Shown: positions 36,559 to 46,475, counted from the first letter of the stretch. The stretch: 64,000 nucleotides of DNA from Bacillus atrophaeus (GCF_001584335.1 NZ_LSBB01000003.1:148919-212918), one strand, 5' to 3'. A program made the numbers and translations. The notes: generated by a model not told the origin, from the letters alone.

Positions 36559-39212
36559 GGTTCATAATCAAATTCAAATGGGCAATAGCTGCGGTCATCT
36601 TAGCGCTGACGGTCGTATTGAGTTTATTTTCTCCGAACTTAACGGAGCTGGCCAATCAAAAGGGGCAGTCACAGCTTCCTGCTGATTCGGTTTCGGAAAG
36701 AGCAAATGCCATTCTAAAACAAGCCGGAGAAAATAATAACTCGATAAGCGTTGTCTTTACATTAGACCATGCTTTAAAGAAAGATACAGAAGATCAGCTC
36801 CGTAAAATGATTGGTAAAATCAAAAAGATCGACGGTGTTGAAGAGGTAATGTCTCCTTTGACAGATGAAAAAGAAGTCAAAGATCAATTGATTTCTAAAG
36901 ATAAGAAAACAGTTCTTATTCCTGTAACCATTACGGGATCTGATAAAAAGGCGGAAAAAATCGCCGACGATATTTATAAAATCGTTCCCGATGATTTGAC
37001 GGCATACATTACGGGAGCTTCTCTAATCAATCAGGATTTCGGACACAGCTCAGAGGACGGGCTAAAGAAAACGGAAGTGATCACAGTCTGTTTGATTATC
37101 GGTTTACTGCTGATTGTTTTCCGATCTATCGTGACACCTTTTATCCCTATTATTATTGTTGGTTTCACCTATTTAATCAGTCAATCCATATTGGGAATCT
37201 TAGTGTATAATGCTGATTTTCCTATTTCAACGTTCACCCAAACATTTTTAGTCGCAATACTGTTCGGTATTGGAACCGATTACTGTATTCTTCTTCTCAC
37301 CCGTTTCCGTGAAGAATTAGCAAACGGACATGACAAGAAAGAGGCTGCTCTTATCGCTTACCGTACAGGTGGGAAAACAATATTTATCAGCGGTTTTGCG
37401 GTATTGATCGGGTTTTCTGCTTTAGGCTTTGCGAAATTTGCCATATTCCAATCGGCTGTGGGAGTCGCGGTTGGGGTTGGGATATTAATGATCGTCCTAT
37501 TTACCCTGCTGCCACTATTTATGGTGACACTAGGTGGGAAATTGTTCTGGCCGTCTAAGAAAGTTTTATCTCATAGTGACAATAAATTGTGGACTTTTCT
37601 TGGCAAACATTCGGTTGCGCGTCCGTTCCTATTTATCGTTATTACAGTTATTATTACGCTGCCTTTCATTTTGACATATGATGATCAGATTTCATTCGAT
37701 TCGACTGCCGAAATAAGCAGCAATTACAAATCCATAAAAGGCCTGCAAACAATCAAAGATGGATTTGGTGAAGGAAAAGCGTTTCCTGTGAATGTGGTGA
37801 TTAAAGGAGAAAAAGATGTAGCGACTGCTGAAACCATCCCATATCTCGGGAATATAAGTAAAGCGATCGAGAAAGTGGATCATGTCGATTCTGTCATGAC
37901 AATCACACAGCCAACCGGAGAGAAAATCAAAGATTTATATATTGATAATCAACTAGGCTCGGTATCAGACGGATTGGATAAGACAGTCAAAGGACTAGGC
38001 GATGTCCAAAGCGGTTTAACAGATGTAGAAGAAGGACTAAACCAAATGGCCGGACAAACCGGAACGGCTGCAAATAGTGATTCTGGCGGTTCACTGGCGG
38101 ACACAGCAGACGGGTTGGGGAAAATCAATAAACAGTTACAGCTTGTCAGCAAGCAGCTTTCTCAAACCGGCAATACCGCGCAGGCTGTACCTCAGCTTAC
38201 AGCAATCAGCGGGCAGTTGGGGCAGATTCAAAGCGGGCTTGAACAAGCCGATCTACAGCTTTCAGGCCAGCAAAAGCAAGCAGGCTCTCTGACAGAAAGT
38301 CTGAATCAGCTTGCCATAGGTGTAAGGAGTGCAAATGACGGCCTTACTAAAATTTCGGACGGCATAACCGCATCTTCTGATATGTTAGAGAAAATGAGTA
38401 AAAGCTCAACAATTCGTGATACGGGTATCTTCATTCCTGACAGTGTTATGAAAAATAAAGATTTTAAGACGTCAATTGATCGTTACTCCTTTGCAGACGG
38501 TAAAGGTGTGCAATTAAGTGTCGTCTTGGATTCAAACCCTTATTCAGAACAAGCAATCACTACAGTAAATAAGATCAAAAAAGCCGTAGCAAACGAAGTC
38601 GCCGGCACACCATTAGAGGATACGGACATTGTATATGGCGGGGTGTCCAGTACAAATGCGGATTTAAAAGATTTATCCACAACAGACTTTTCAAGAACAA
38701 TGGTCATTATGATTATTGGTTTGTTTGTAGTGTTAACCATTTTGTTCCGTTCAATGGTCATGCCGATTTATATGATGGCATCACTATTGCTTACGTATTA
38801 CACTTCGATATCGATTACGGAATTAATTTTTGTTAACTTCTTGGGCAATGATGGGGTCAGCTGGGCAGTTCCATTCTTTAGTTTCGTCATATTGATCGCT
38901 TTAGGTATAGATTATTCGATCTTTTTGCTCGATCGTTTTAAAGAAGAGGTACACCTTGGAATTCATCAAGGTGTAGTCAGATCAATGAGCAAAATGGGAT
39001 CTGTTATCATTACAGCGGCCATCATTTTGGCAGGCACATTCGCGGCGATGATGCCTTCAGGAGTAAATACGCTTATGCAAGTGGCAAGTGTCGTCATTAT
39101 TGGTCTGCTGCTATACGGACTTGTCATCCTCCCGCTGCTGTTTCCGGCAATTATCGTTACGTTTGGAGAAGGTAACTGGTGGCCGTTTGTGAGGAAGAAA
39201 ATGAAGGAATAA
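36555..39212 (+). CDS. ydgH: YdgH, MMPL/RND-type exporter
   Basis: 885 residues, the length I recall for B. subtilis YdgH. It has the MMPL layout: one N-terminal helix, a large external loop (about 30-175), six helices (about 180-345), a second long external region (about 400-720) and a final helix bundle (about 720-875). The second external loop carries many alternating Gly/Gln/Leu repeats (about 470-620, SVSDGLDKTVKGLGDV type), a coiled-coil-like stretch. GIGTDYCILLLTRF and GIDYSIFLLDRFKEE are the two proton-relay helices. Likely exports lipids or drugs. Coupled to ydgJ. Confidence 0.9.
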   Translation: MRFIIKFKWAIAAVILALTVVLSLFSPNLTELANQKGQSQLPADSVSERANAILKQAGENNNSISVVFTLDHALKKDTEDQLRKMIGKIKKIDGVEEVMSPLTDEKEVKDQLISKDKKTVLIPVTITGSDKKAEKIADDIYKIVPDDLTAYITGASLINQDFGHSSEDGLKKTEVITVCLIIGLLLIVFRSIVTPFIPIIIVGFTYLISQSILGILVYNADFPISTFTQTFLVAILFGIGTDYCILLLTRFREELANGHDKKEAALIAYRTGGKTIFISGFAVLIGFSALGFAKFAIFQSAVGVAVGVGILMIVLFTLLPLFMVTLGGKLFWPSKKVLSHSDNKLWTFLGKHSVARPFLFIVITVIITLPFILTYDDQISFDSTAEISSNYKSIKGLQTIKDGFGEGKAFPVNVVIKGEKDVATAETIPYLGNISKAIEKVDHVDSVMTITQPTGEKIKDLYIDNQLGSVSDGLDKTVKGLGDVQSGLTDVEEGLNQMAGQTGTAANSDSGGSLADTADGLGKINKQLQLVSKQLSQTGNTAQAVPQLTAISGQLGQIQSGLEQADLQLSGQQKQAGSLTESLNQLAIGVRSANDGLTKISDGITASSDMLEKMSKSSTIRDTGIFIPDSVMKNKDFKTSIDRYSFADGKGVQLSVVLDSNPYSEQAITTVNKIKKAVANEVAGTPLEDTDIVYGGVSSTNADLKDLSTTDFSRTMVIMIIGLFVVLTILFRSMVMPIYMMASLLLTYYTSISITELIFVNFLGNDGVSWAVPFFSFVILIALGIDYSIFLLDRFKEEVHLGIHQGVVRSMSKMGSVIITAAIILAGTFAAMMPSGVNTLMQVASVVIIGLLLYGLVILPLLFPAIIVTFGEGNWWPFVRKKMKE

Positions 39213-39218
39213 TCAAAT

Positions 39219-39257
39219 GAGAGTGATGGACAGCGCTTCTGTTCATCACTCTTTTTT
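39219..39257 (+). terminator. ydgJ-ydgH terminator
   Basis: GAGTGATG(G)A pairs with TCATCACTC over a short loop and is followed by TTTTTT. Confidence 0.85.
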
Positions 39258-39259
39258 AG

Positions 39260-39318
39260 AACTGCACAAAGACATGTTTATTCTCACATTTCGCTTTTTC
39301 AAATGCTTTTTCTTGGGT
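39260..39318 (-). pseudogene. yyaL: yyaL (DUF255) fragment, EKAFEKAKCENK part
   Basis: The minus strand reads QEKAFEKAKCENKHVFV, matching the [16 protein letters not shown] part of the long yyaL fragments at 1182 and 5522, in the same orientation. Upstream and downstream parts are lost. Confidence 0.6.
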
Positions 39319-39394
39319 TTTTACTTTATTTAATTTTCGGGTACCGCCCATCATTTTTTCTCAGCTTTTCATGTAGACACCTGCTTCATTTCCT

Positions 39395-39575
39395 AGATCA
39401 ATAACCGTAAACCCCTACAACAATTAAACAAATTCCTATACCGCTTGCAAGATTAATTTTTTCTTTCCACATTAGAATTGAAATCAGTGTAGTCCCCACT
39501 GCTCCTCATCCAGCCCATATCGCATAAGCTACATTTAATGGTTTTTAGTGCTAATGAAATACAGAAAAAGGATAT
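39395..39575 (-). pseudogene. SMR multidrug-efflux gene remnant
   Basis: In shifting frames the minus strand encodes LNVAYAIWAG, a stop, GAVGTTLISILMWKEKINLA and SGIGICLIVVGV. These are helices 3 and 4 of a small multidrug resistance protein of the EmrE/YkkD type. Stops and frameshifts make it non-functional. 39319-39890 otherwise shows only a terminator. Confidence 0.7.
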
Positions 39576-39699
39576 AAAAAACTACAAAAACCCCGATAGT
39601 AGGCAAAATCTTGGGTCGTGTTGAATGCTGTCGGACCTGGACATGGTGAAGCCGCCAGTACAGGTAATGACTGATTAAATATTAATAAGTGTTTTGGTG

Positions 39700-39728
39700 A
39701 GTAGCTGAGGAGCTGCTCTTTTTTTATA
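39700..39728 (+). terminator. Rho-independent terminator
   Basis: GAGTAGCT pairs with AGCTGCTC (one wobble) around GAGG, followed by seven T's. Confidence 0.75.
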
Positions 39729-39891
39729 AACTTTATGGGAGCTCTTGCAATAAACTAGGTGCTCATCCATTAATTAGTGCTTATATACCTAAAGAAATTC
39801 ATCTCGATTGAAGCTTGTCCTGAGCAATATTTTATGGTGAGTATCTTCTTTTTGATGAATGAACAGCTAAGTTTTCTGAGCATAAATCCAA

Positions 39892-39965
39892 TTTTTCCGG
39901 AAGTTTCGGTAAAAAACGAAACTTTTAGCGCTTTTATTTTATTTTATAATGTAAGCGGTTTCGCA
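39892..39965 (+). promoter_or_regulatory. ManR site, promoter and cre site of manR
   Basis: TTTTTCCGGAA, CGGTAAAAAAC and AGCGCTTTTA occur here and again before manP (42032-42067), so they are likely ManR activator sites. TATAAT at 39945 has no good -35, as expected for an activated promoter. TGTAAGCGGTTTCGCA at 39950-39965 fits a catabolite-repression (cre) box. Confidence 0.75.
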
Positions 39966-40030
39966 TGTAGTATATTTATACTATTAGTACATCATTTGAG
40001 TGAAACACACAGGAAGGATAGAAAAAACAG

Positions 40031-41983
40031 ATGAGATACATGAATACTAGACAAAAAGACATTTTGTATCTGTTGTTATCTGAACCTGATGACTATTTAG
40101 TCGTGCAAGATTTCGCCGACAGGGTAAAGTGTTCTGAAAAAACGATCAGAAATGATCTGAAAACGATTGAAAGTTATCTGCATGAACATTCTCCTGCTCA
40201 GCTCATTCGCAAACCAGGGTTAGGTGTCTATTTAAATATAGAAGAACATGAAAGGGCCCGGTTAACTCAACAATTAGGTACTGAACATTTTGCTTCAAAG
40301 CAGCAGTCCGATGAAGAAAGAATTCTGCAAATCGCTTACAAATTATTAATGCATCCAAAACATGTTTCGGCAAAAGAAATTGCCGCTCAGCTTTTTTTGA
40401 ATAAATCTTCTATTAAAAGGGATTTACATGAAATTGAAGAATGGCTGAAGCGATTTGATCTCAAATTGGTTTCAAAGCAGCGGCTCGGTTTAAAGATCGA
40501 GGGAAATGAAAGAAATAAAAGAAAAGCCTTAGCCAGAATATCTGATTTGATTGATAATCCTGAGTTTACAAGTCAATTTATTAAAAGCAAGTTCTTAAGT
40601 CATGAAGTGGAATTTGTGTCGAATGAATTCAAAACATTGCAAAAGCACCATTCTATCTATTTCACAGATGAAACGTTCGAGAATTTATTATTGCATACAT
40701 TGCTGATGATACGCCGAATCAAAATGAAGCAGCCAATCTCGATTTCGCCAACAGAAATGGCAGCAGTAGAAAAGAAGAACGAATATCAATGGGCAATTGC
40801 ATGTTTAAAACGGCTGGAAGCGGTTTTTGCCATCCGCTTTCCTAAAGAAGAAGCCGTGTATTTAACGCTGCATATACTCGGCGGGAAAGTTCGTTTTCGG
40901 TCTCGGGAAGAAGAGAAAAAGGTTCTGGAAAATCCCTTGCTTTCTATGGTTGTGCGGCATTTAATCGATCGTGTATCAGAGCTGAAAATGCTTGATTTTC
41001 ATAGTGATCAGGATTTGATCAACGGATTGAACATCCATCTCAATACAGTGCTAAACCGGCTGAATTACGATCTTTCTGTATCAAATCCAATGCTAAATGA
41101 CATAAAAAAAATGTACCCTTATCTGTTTCATATGATCATTGACGTTCTGGAAGACATCAATCAAACGTTTGCTCTTTCTATTCCTGAGGAAGAGGCCGCT
41201 TATCTGACATTGCATTTTCAAGCTGCGGTTGAACGTTTGCACCACAGCAGCGAGAAGCATAAAAAGGCAATCATTCTCTGCCACATGGGCATTGGAATGT
41301 CACAATTGCTGCGAACAAAAATTGAACGGAAATTTCATCAAATCGCTGTGAAGGCCTGTATTGCAAAAGCTGATTTAACAGATTACACAACAAAGCATGG
41401 GGACATAGATCTTGTCATTTCCACGATAGCGCTGGAACATGTACCGATTCCTCATATTGTTGTATCACCGCTATTGGAGCCTTCTGATGAGAAGAAGCTA
41501 AGTGCATTTATGGATCAGGTTGAAGAATCGCAACGCCAAACACAAAAAACGTTTAAGATGTTGAACAATACGACTCCTTTCTTAGTTTTTTTGCAGCAAG
41601 AGTCAGTTCATCGCTACAAGCTGATTGAACAGATGGCAATGGTCTTATACGAGAAAGGCTATGTGGAAAAGGAGTATGCCATTCATGCTGTGATGAGAGA
41701 AAAAATGTCGGCGACAAACATTGGGGCTGGCATTGCGATTCCTCATGCAAACTCTAAATTTATTAAACAATCAGCCATTGCGATTGCCACATTAAAAGAG
41801 CCGCTTGATTGGGGTGCTGAAAAAGTGTCGCTCGTCTTTATGCTGGCTGTCAAACACGAGGATCAAAACATGACAAAGCAATTGTTCCATGAACTGTCAT
41901 ATCTTAGTGAGCAGCCGGCATTTATTCATAAGCTGACGAAAGAAACAAATGTTATGACATTTTTATCTTATTTGGATTATTAA
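40031..41983 (+). CDS. manR: ManR, PTS-controlled activator of the mannose operon
   Basis: 650 residues. Order: two helix-turn-helix regions (about 1-130, SEKTIRNDLKTIESYL and NKSSIKRDLHEIEEWL), two PRD domains (about 190-400), an EIIB-like domain (about 410-490, ILCHMGIGMSQLL) and a C-terminal EIIA-like domain (about 505-650, IGAGIAIPHANS). PTS phosphorylation of PRD, EIIB and EIIA residues sets activity, so the regulator reports both mannose import and general sugar state. Activates manP-manA, inferred from B. subtilis. Start at ATG 40031; ATG 40040 is an alternative. Followed by its own terminator. Confidence 0.93.
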   Translation: MRYMNTRQKDILYLLLSEPDDYLVVQDFADRVKCSEKTIRNDLKTIESYLHEHSPAQLIRKPGLGVYLNIEEHERARLTQQLGTEHFASKQQSDEERILQIAYKLLMHPKHVSAKEIAAQLFLNKSSIKRDLHEIEEWLKRFDLKLVSKQRLGLKIEGNERNKRKALARISDLIDNPEFTSQFIKSKFLSHEVEFVSNEFKTLQKHHSIYFTDETFENLLLHTLLMIRRIKMKQPISISPTEMAAVEKKNEYQWAIACLKRLEAVFAIRFPKEEAVYLTLHILGGKVRFRSREEEKKVLENPLLSMVVRHLIDRVSELKMLDFHSDQDLINGLNIHLNTVLNRLNYDLSVSNPMLNDIKKMYPYLFHMIIDVLEDINQTFALSIPEEEAAYLTLHFQAAVERLHHSSEKHKKAIILCHMGIGMSQLLRTKIERKFHQIAVKACIAKADLTDYTTKHGDIDLVISTIALEHVPIPHIVVSPLLEPSDEKKLSAFMDQVEESQRQTQKTFKMLNNTTPFLVFLQQESVHRYKLIEQMAMVLYEKGYVEKEYAIHAVMREKMSATNIGAGIAIPHANSKFIKQSAIAIATLKEPLDWGAEKVSLVFMLAVKHEDQNMTKQLFHELSYLSEQPAFIHKLTKETNVMTFLSYLDY

Positions 41984-41984
41984 A

Positions 41985-42014
41985 AGCGGGGCCTCGATGC
42001 CCTGCTTTTTTTGT
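41985..42014 (+). terminator. manR terminator
   Basis: AAAGCGGGGC pairs with GCCCTGCTTT and is followed by T's, directly after the manR stop. Confidence 0.8.
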
Positions 42015-42031
42015 ATATGGAAAAATGCTAG

Positions 42032-42090
42032 TTTTTCCGGAATTAACGGTAAAAAACAGCGCTTTTACCAGCATGATTTTGATATACAGT
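42032..42090 (+). promoter_or_regulatory. ManR-activated promoter of manP-manA
   Basis: It carries the same TTTTTCCGGAA, CGGTAAAAAAC and AGCGCTTTTA blocks as the manR promoter, in the same order. TATACA near 42083 could be the -10. Confidence 0.65.
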
Positions 42091-42131
42091 TGTTACAGGC
42101 CTTATGAATCATACTTTAAAGGAGGACTCGT

Positions 42132-44069
42132 ATGAAACTGTTAGCGATTACATCATGTCCGAATGGAATTGCCCATACATATATGGCGGCGGAAAATCTT
42201 CAAAAAGCTGCCGACAGATTAGGCGTCCAAATGAAAGTCGAGACCCAAGGCGGAATCGGGGTGGAAAATGAGCTGACCGGAGAGGAGATTCGTGAAGCAG
42301 ACGCGATCATTATCGCTGCAGACCGCTCGGTAAACAAAGACCGGTTTATAGGAAAAAAGCTGTTGTCTGTCGGGGTTCAGGATGGTATCCGCAAACCGGA
42401 AGAATTGATTCAAAAAGCACTTAGCGGCGATGTGCCGGTCTACCGTTCAGCTTCAAAATCGGAAGTCGGCAATCAACAGGAGAAAAAACAAAATCCGATT
42501 TACCGTCATTTAATGAACGGTGTTTCTTTTATGGTTCCATTCATCGTCGTCGGCGGGTTATTGATAGCGGTTGCATTGACGCTTGGAGGTGAGAAAACAC
42601 CGAAAGGCTTAGTCATTCCGGATGATTCTTTTTGGAAAACGATTGAACAGATCGGAAGTGCCTCATTCTCATTCATGATACCGATTTTGGCCGGATATAT
42701 CGCGTACAGCATCGCTGATAAGCCTGGGCTTGTACCAGGAATGATCGGCGGATATATTGCAGCGACGGGAAGCTTTTACGGCAGTGCAAGCGGCGCCGGT
42801 TTTCTCGGCGGCATCATCGGCGGGTTTTTGGCGGGGTATGCTGCCCTTTGGATCAAAAAATTAAAGGTTCCAAAAGCGATTCAGCCGATTATGCCGATTA
42901 TTATTATTCCAGTGTTCGCTTCACTTATTGTAGGTTTGGCGTTTGTGTTTTTGATCGGTGCACCTGTAGCCCAAATTTTCGAATCTTTAACGGTATGGCT
43001 GGCAGGTATGAAAGGTTCGAGCTCCATCCTGCTGGCATTGATTTTAGGCGCAATGATTTCATTTGATATGGGAGGTCCCGTAAACAAGGTGGCATTCCTG
43101 TTTGGATCGGCCATGATCGGAGAAGGAAACTATGAAATTATGGGACCGATTGCCGTCGCCATTTGTATACCGCCGATCGGCCTTGGGATTGCAACGTTTT
43201 TTGGAAAAAGAAAATTTCAGGAGTCGGAAAGAGAAATGGGAAAAGCATCATTTACCATGGGGCTCTTCGGCATCACTGAAGGAGCCATTCCATTTGCGGC
43301 ACAGGATCCACTTCGCGTCATTCCGGGGATTATGGCAGGTTCTATGACTGGTTCTGTGATCGCTATGATCGGCAATGTCGGAGACAGAGTAGCACACGGC
43401 GGGCCCATAGTTGCAGTACTAGGCGCCGTTGATCATGTATTGATGTTTTTTATTGCAGTGATTGCCGGATCTCTTACGACTGCTCTTTTAGTTAATGTAC
43501 TAAAAAAAGATATTACGGTTTCACCCGCCGGGCTGAGTGAAGCTGCAGCATCGAATGACTTTCCGCAACAGCACAATGAAGCGGAAAGCAGACAGATGGA
43601 GAAGACGGATATTAACAAGCTGACAGACATTATGAGTATAGATCTTATTGAACCAACATTATCAGGCGAAACCAGAGATGACATTATTGATGAAATGATT
43701 CAAAAATTGTCCCGTACAGGTATGCTGCATTCAGAGAGCGGTTTTAAACAAGCGATCATGAATCGTGAACAAGAGGGGACAACGGCGATTGGCATGAATA
43801 TCGCGATTCCGCACGGGAAGTCTGATGCCGTCAAGAAGCCGAGTGTAGCGTTTGGAATCAAACGATCAGGTATTGACTGGAACAGTCTTGATGGATCAGA
43901 AGCAAAGTTAATCTTTATGATCGCTGTTCCGAAAGATAGCGGAGGGAACCAGCATCTGAAACTGCTGCAAATGCTATCTCGAAAACTGATGGATGACAGC
44001 TATAGGGAAAGGCTGCTCTCTGTGCAGACAAAAGAAGAAGCATACCAACTCCTAGATGAAATCATATAA
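42132..44069 (+). CDS. manP: ManP, mannose PTS transporter EIIBCA
   Basis: 645 residues of the fructose-like PTS family. Order: EIIB (about 1-100) with phospho-Cys9 in LLAITSCPNGIAHT, EIIC membrane domain (about 125-465) with MNGVSFMVPFIVVGGLLIAV and several GGF/GG loops, and EIIA (about 495-645) with phospho-His561 in GMNIAIPHGKSD. Imports and phosphorylates mannose to mannose 6-phosphate. AAAGGAGG gives a strong start. It precedes manA by 17 bases in one operon. Confidence 0.94.
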   Translation: MKLLAITSCPNGIAHTYMAAENLQKAADRLGVQMKVETQGGIGVENELTGEEIREADAIIIAADRSVNKDRFIGKKLLSVGVQDGIRKPEELIQKALSGDVPVYRSASKSEVGNQQEKKQNPIYRHLMNGVSFMVPFIVVGGLLIAVALTLGGEKTPKGLVIPDDSFWKTIEQIGSASFSFMIPILAGYIAYSIADKPGLVPGMIGGYIAATGSFYGSASGAGFLGGIIGGFLAGYAALWIKKLKVPKAIQPIMPIIIIPVFASLIVGLAFVFLIGAPVAQIFESLTVWLAGMKGSSSILLALILGAMISFDMGGPVNKVAFLFGSAMIGEGNYEIMGPIAVAICIPPIGLGIATFFGKRKFQESEREMGKASFTMGLFGITEGAIPFAAQDPLRVIPGIMAGSMTGSVIAMIGNVGDRVAHGGPIVAVLGAVDHVLMFFIAVIAGSLTTALLVNVLKKDITVSPAGLSEAAASNDFPQQHNEAESRQMEKTDINKLTDIMSIDLIEPTLSGETRDDIIDEMIQKLSRTGMLHSESGFKQAIMNREQEGTTAIGMNIAIPHGKSDAVKKPSVAFGIKRSGIDWNSLDGSEAKLIFMIAVPKDSGGNQHLKLLQMLSRKLMDDSYRERLLSVQTKEEAYQLLDEII

Positions 44070-44086
44070 AGCGGGGGATTTTCGTG

Positions 44087-45031
44087 ATGACTGAACCGTT
44101 ATTTTTCAAGCCTGTTTTCAAAGAAAAGATTTGGGGCGGCACCGCTTTGGCTGCTTTCGGCTATGACATTCCGTCAGAACGAACGGCGGAATGCTGGGCT
44201 TTTGCAGCTCATCAAAATGGACAAAGCATTGTTCAAAACGGGATATACAAGGGGCTCACGCTCAGCGAATTATGGGAATATCATCGGCATTTATTCGGAC
44301 ATCTGAAGGGAGACCGCTTCCCTCTTCTTACGAAAATTTTGGATGCAAATCAAGACTTATCCGTTCAGGTGCATCCGAAAGATGAGTATGCAAAAACGCG
44401 TGAAAAAGGGGAGCTCGGAAAAACAGAATGCTGGTATATCATAGACTGCCAAGAAGATGCAGAAATCATTTATGGCCACAACGCAAAAACAAAGGAAGAA
44501 CTGATCTCGATGATAGAAGTTGGAAAATGGGACGAGCTCCTGCGCCGCGTAAAGGTAAAACCGGGGGATTTCTTCTATGTGCCAAGCGGCACCGTTCATG
44601 CAATTGGGAAAGGCATTCTCATTTTAGAGACACAGCAGAATTCCGATACAACCTACAGATTATATGATTATGGCCGTAAAGATACAGAAGGCAATTTGCG
44701 CGAGCTCCATTTGGAAAAGAGCATAGAAGTGATAGACGTACCATTTGCGCCAGATCAGCAAACGGTTCAATATGAACAAATAGATGATTTGCGCATAGCT
44801 GTATTGATTGAGTGCCCTTATTTTTCAGTGGAAAAGTGGGATTTAAAAGGATCAGCAAGTTTAAAACAGCAAAAATCATTCCTTCTTGTCAGTGTCCTCG
44901 AAGGAGAAGGCCGGATGATCTCCGGCGAGCGTACATATGACTTTAAAAAAGGAGATCATATGTTGCTGCCTTACGGGTTTGGGGAATTCAAACTCGCGGG
45001 GGATGCGGAGTGTATCGTATCTAATCTGTAA
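44087..45031 (+). CDS. manA: ManA, mannose-6-phosphate isomerase
   Basis: About 314 residues from MTEPLFFKPVFKEKIWGGT (ATG 44087, GGGGGA site; GTG 44084 is possible). Type I phosphomannose isomerase with a zinc site: DLSVQVHPKDEYA, KTECWYI and GTVHAIGKGILILETQQNSD contain the Gln, His and Glu ligands and active-site residues. It converts mannose 6-phosphate from ManP to fructose 6-phosphate for glycolysis. The B. subtilis operon order manP-manA is kept, while the yjdF gene found there is not seen. Confidence 0.94.
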   Translation: MTEPLFFKPVFKEKIWGGTALAAFGYDIPSERTAECWAFAAHQNGQSIVQNGIYKGLTLSELWEYHRHLFGHLKGDRFPLLTKILDANQDLSVQVHPKDEYAKTREKGELGKTECWYIIDCQEDAEIIYGHNAKTKEELISMIEVGKWDELLRRVKVKPGDFFYVPSGTVHAIGKGILILETQQNSDTTYRLYDYGRKDTEGNLRELHLEKSIEVIDVPFAPDQQTVQYEQIDDLRIAVLIECPYFSVEKWDLKGSASLKQQKSFLLVSVLEGEGRMISGERTYDFKKGDHMLLPYGFGEFKLAGDAECIVSNL

Positions 45032-45101
45032 AATAAAACATTAGGACGAGTTTCACTTTTTAAGTCGATATAGAGAACGAACCTAAGGTAAGAGGGTTTC
45101 T

Positions 45102-45306
45102 ATGGCGACGATATTATTGCTGGAACAGAGATGACCTTATTAAATTCATAAAACCCATGTATCCAGATGATGAACTGCATATGGTTGTTGAGGTACTAGA
45201 TAAGAAACCAAAGAAAAACGAAACGGGAATACTTACTGTTATCTACTTATAATCATAAAGAAGAAAAAGTATTTGAAGGTGAGTTATCGGTATTGATTAA
45301 GCAATA
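45102..45306 (+). pseudogene. MaoC-like hydratase remnant, frameshifted
   Basis: Across frames it reads IAGTEMT, IKFIKPMYPDDELHMVVEVL, DKKPKKNETGILTVI and LTYNHKEEKVFEGELSVLIK. This matches the C-terminal half of an R-hydratase-type (MaoC) hot-dog protein. Several frameshifts and lack of a start show it is dead. The rest of 45032-45549 holds only a scar fragment. Confidence 0.65.
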
Positions 45307-45370
45307 AATAATGTAACATTAGAGGTTTTTAATCACCAATTGATAAAACGATGAGAGTATAATTAAGATA

Positions 45371-45436
45371 TGCTTTCTTAACTATGGATATGGATTTAGA
45401 AAGAAACATACCAAATAATATTGGTATGTTTTTTTT
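45371..45436 (+). repeat. Scar remnant S8: type-A arm joined to an AAACATACCAA terminator
   Basis: GCTTTCTTAACTATGGATAT and GGATTTAG resemble the S1 arm. They are joined directly to AAACATACCAAATAATATTG and GGTATGTTT (terminator copy 4). The core and tRNA half are deleted. Confidence 0.55.
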
Positions 45437-45549
45437 ACCATGCATTTTTTTATGAACCCGTCATTCCTGCAATGACATGAAGTAGAGTACTGATACCGTG
45501 CATCAAGGCAGTAAAGGAAAGAGAAGTGGCGGTTTGATAGAAAAGGAAA

Positions 45550-46449
45550 TTAGAACTTTCTAATCACCTTTAACATCTTCATTTTGCTTCCTTTTATGTA
45601 GGTGAAACACACTCCGCTGACAGTAACCATTCCGCCTAGCAGTGAAATAAATGCAGGCATTTCGCCTATCCACATCCAGGAAATCACCAACGTCAAAGCC
45701 GGTGTTACATAAAGTGAAATCGTTGCTTCAGAAGCACCGACCATTGAAGTTACATATGCAAGTGCAAAGTACGGGATGACCGTCGGTAATAAACCTAAGT
45801 AAACGATAGACAATGTGGAGTTCATTGAGGCATTTACAAACTCCTCCCATAAGCCTGGCAGAAAAACAAGCATTGGTATGGCTGCACCCCAAATCGTGAA
45901 TGTTACAAATGGAATAAAACCATACTTTTTTATATAACGGGCTTGAAAAACAAAATAAATACTCTCTGCAAAAGCTGCCAGCAGGATGAACAGAATACCT
46001 TTCATTGAATGCGTATGGTCTCCTGTGCCAAATGAAATAAATGACACACCTAATAAACTAATGATAGAGCCAATCCATTTAGAAAAACCAAAATGTTCAC
46101 CAAAAAACAGTCGAGACAACACCGCAGAAAAGATCGGTGCTGTGGTTACGAGTAAGCTTGCAATCCCGGCACTAACTGTTTTTTCACCGATATTAAGCAA
46201 AATGTGATATAGTGCAAAACCTAAAAACCCTAATAATAAGATGACAGGGATATCTTTCATGTCAGGTAAGCGCATTTTAGTCAGCACAGCAAAAAGTAAC
46301 AATGCCATCGATCCGATTAACAAACGAAATAAAGCAAGGTGTTCTGGTGTGTAACATTCCAGACCTACACGAATTCCCGGAAAAGCTGATGCCCACAAAC
46401 CAATCATAAGACTGTAAGATATGATGAGTTGAACAGTTTTCTTTTTCAT
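45550..46449 (-). CDS. ydfC: YdfC, EamA-type transporter
   Basis: About 299 residues from MKKKTVQLIISYSLMIGLWA (ATG 46449, GGAG site). Ten helices in two EamA repeats; the first ends SVLSRLFFGEHFGFSKWIGS, the second contains VGASEATISLYVTPALTLVI. It is divergent from the MocR gene ydfD across an operator region with AACCAGTTA repeats, as in B. subtilis. Probably exports an amino acid or related metabolite in response to the YdfD ligand; the substrate is not known. Confidence 0.88.
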   Translation of the reverse strand: MKKKTVQLIISYSLMIGLWASAFPGIRVGLECYTPEHLALFRLLIGSMALLLFAVLTKMRLPDMKDIPVILLLGFLGFALYHILLNIGEKTVSAGIASLLVTTAPIFSAVLSRLFFGEHFGFSKWIGSIISLLGVSFISFGTGDHTHSMKGILFILLAAFAESIYFVFQARYIKKYGFIPFVTFTIWGAAIPMLVFLPGLWEEFVNASMNSTLSIVYLGLLPTVIPYFALAYVTSMVGASEATISLYVTPALTLVISWMWIGEMPAFISLLGGMVTVSGVCFTYIKGSKMKMLKVIRKF

Positions 46450-46475
46450 GATCTTCACTCCTTCTCTACAAAAAC

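Noticed and set aside
45461..45485. GCAATGACATG near 45470 as a ninth DUF255 remnant
   Set aside because: Only about 11 bases match and the TCHWC reading is not kept, so chance is likely.
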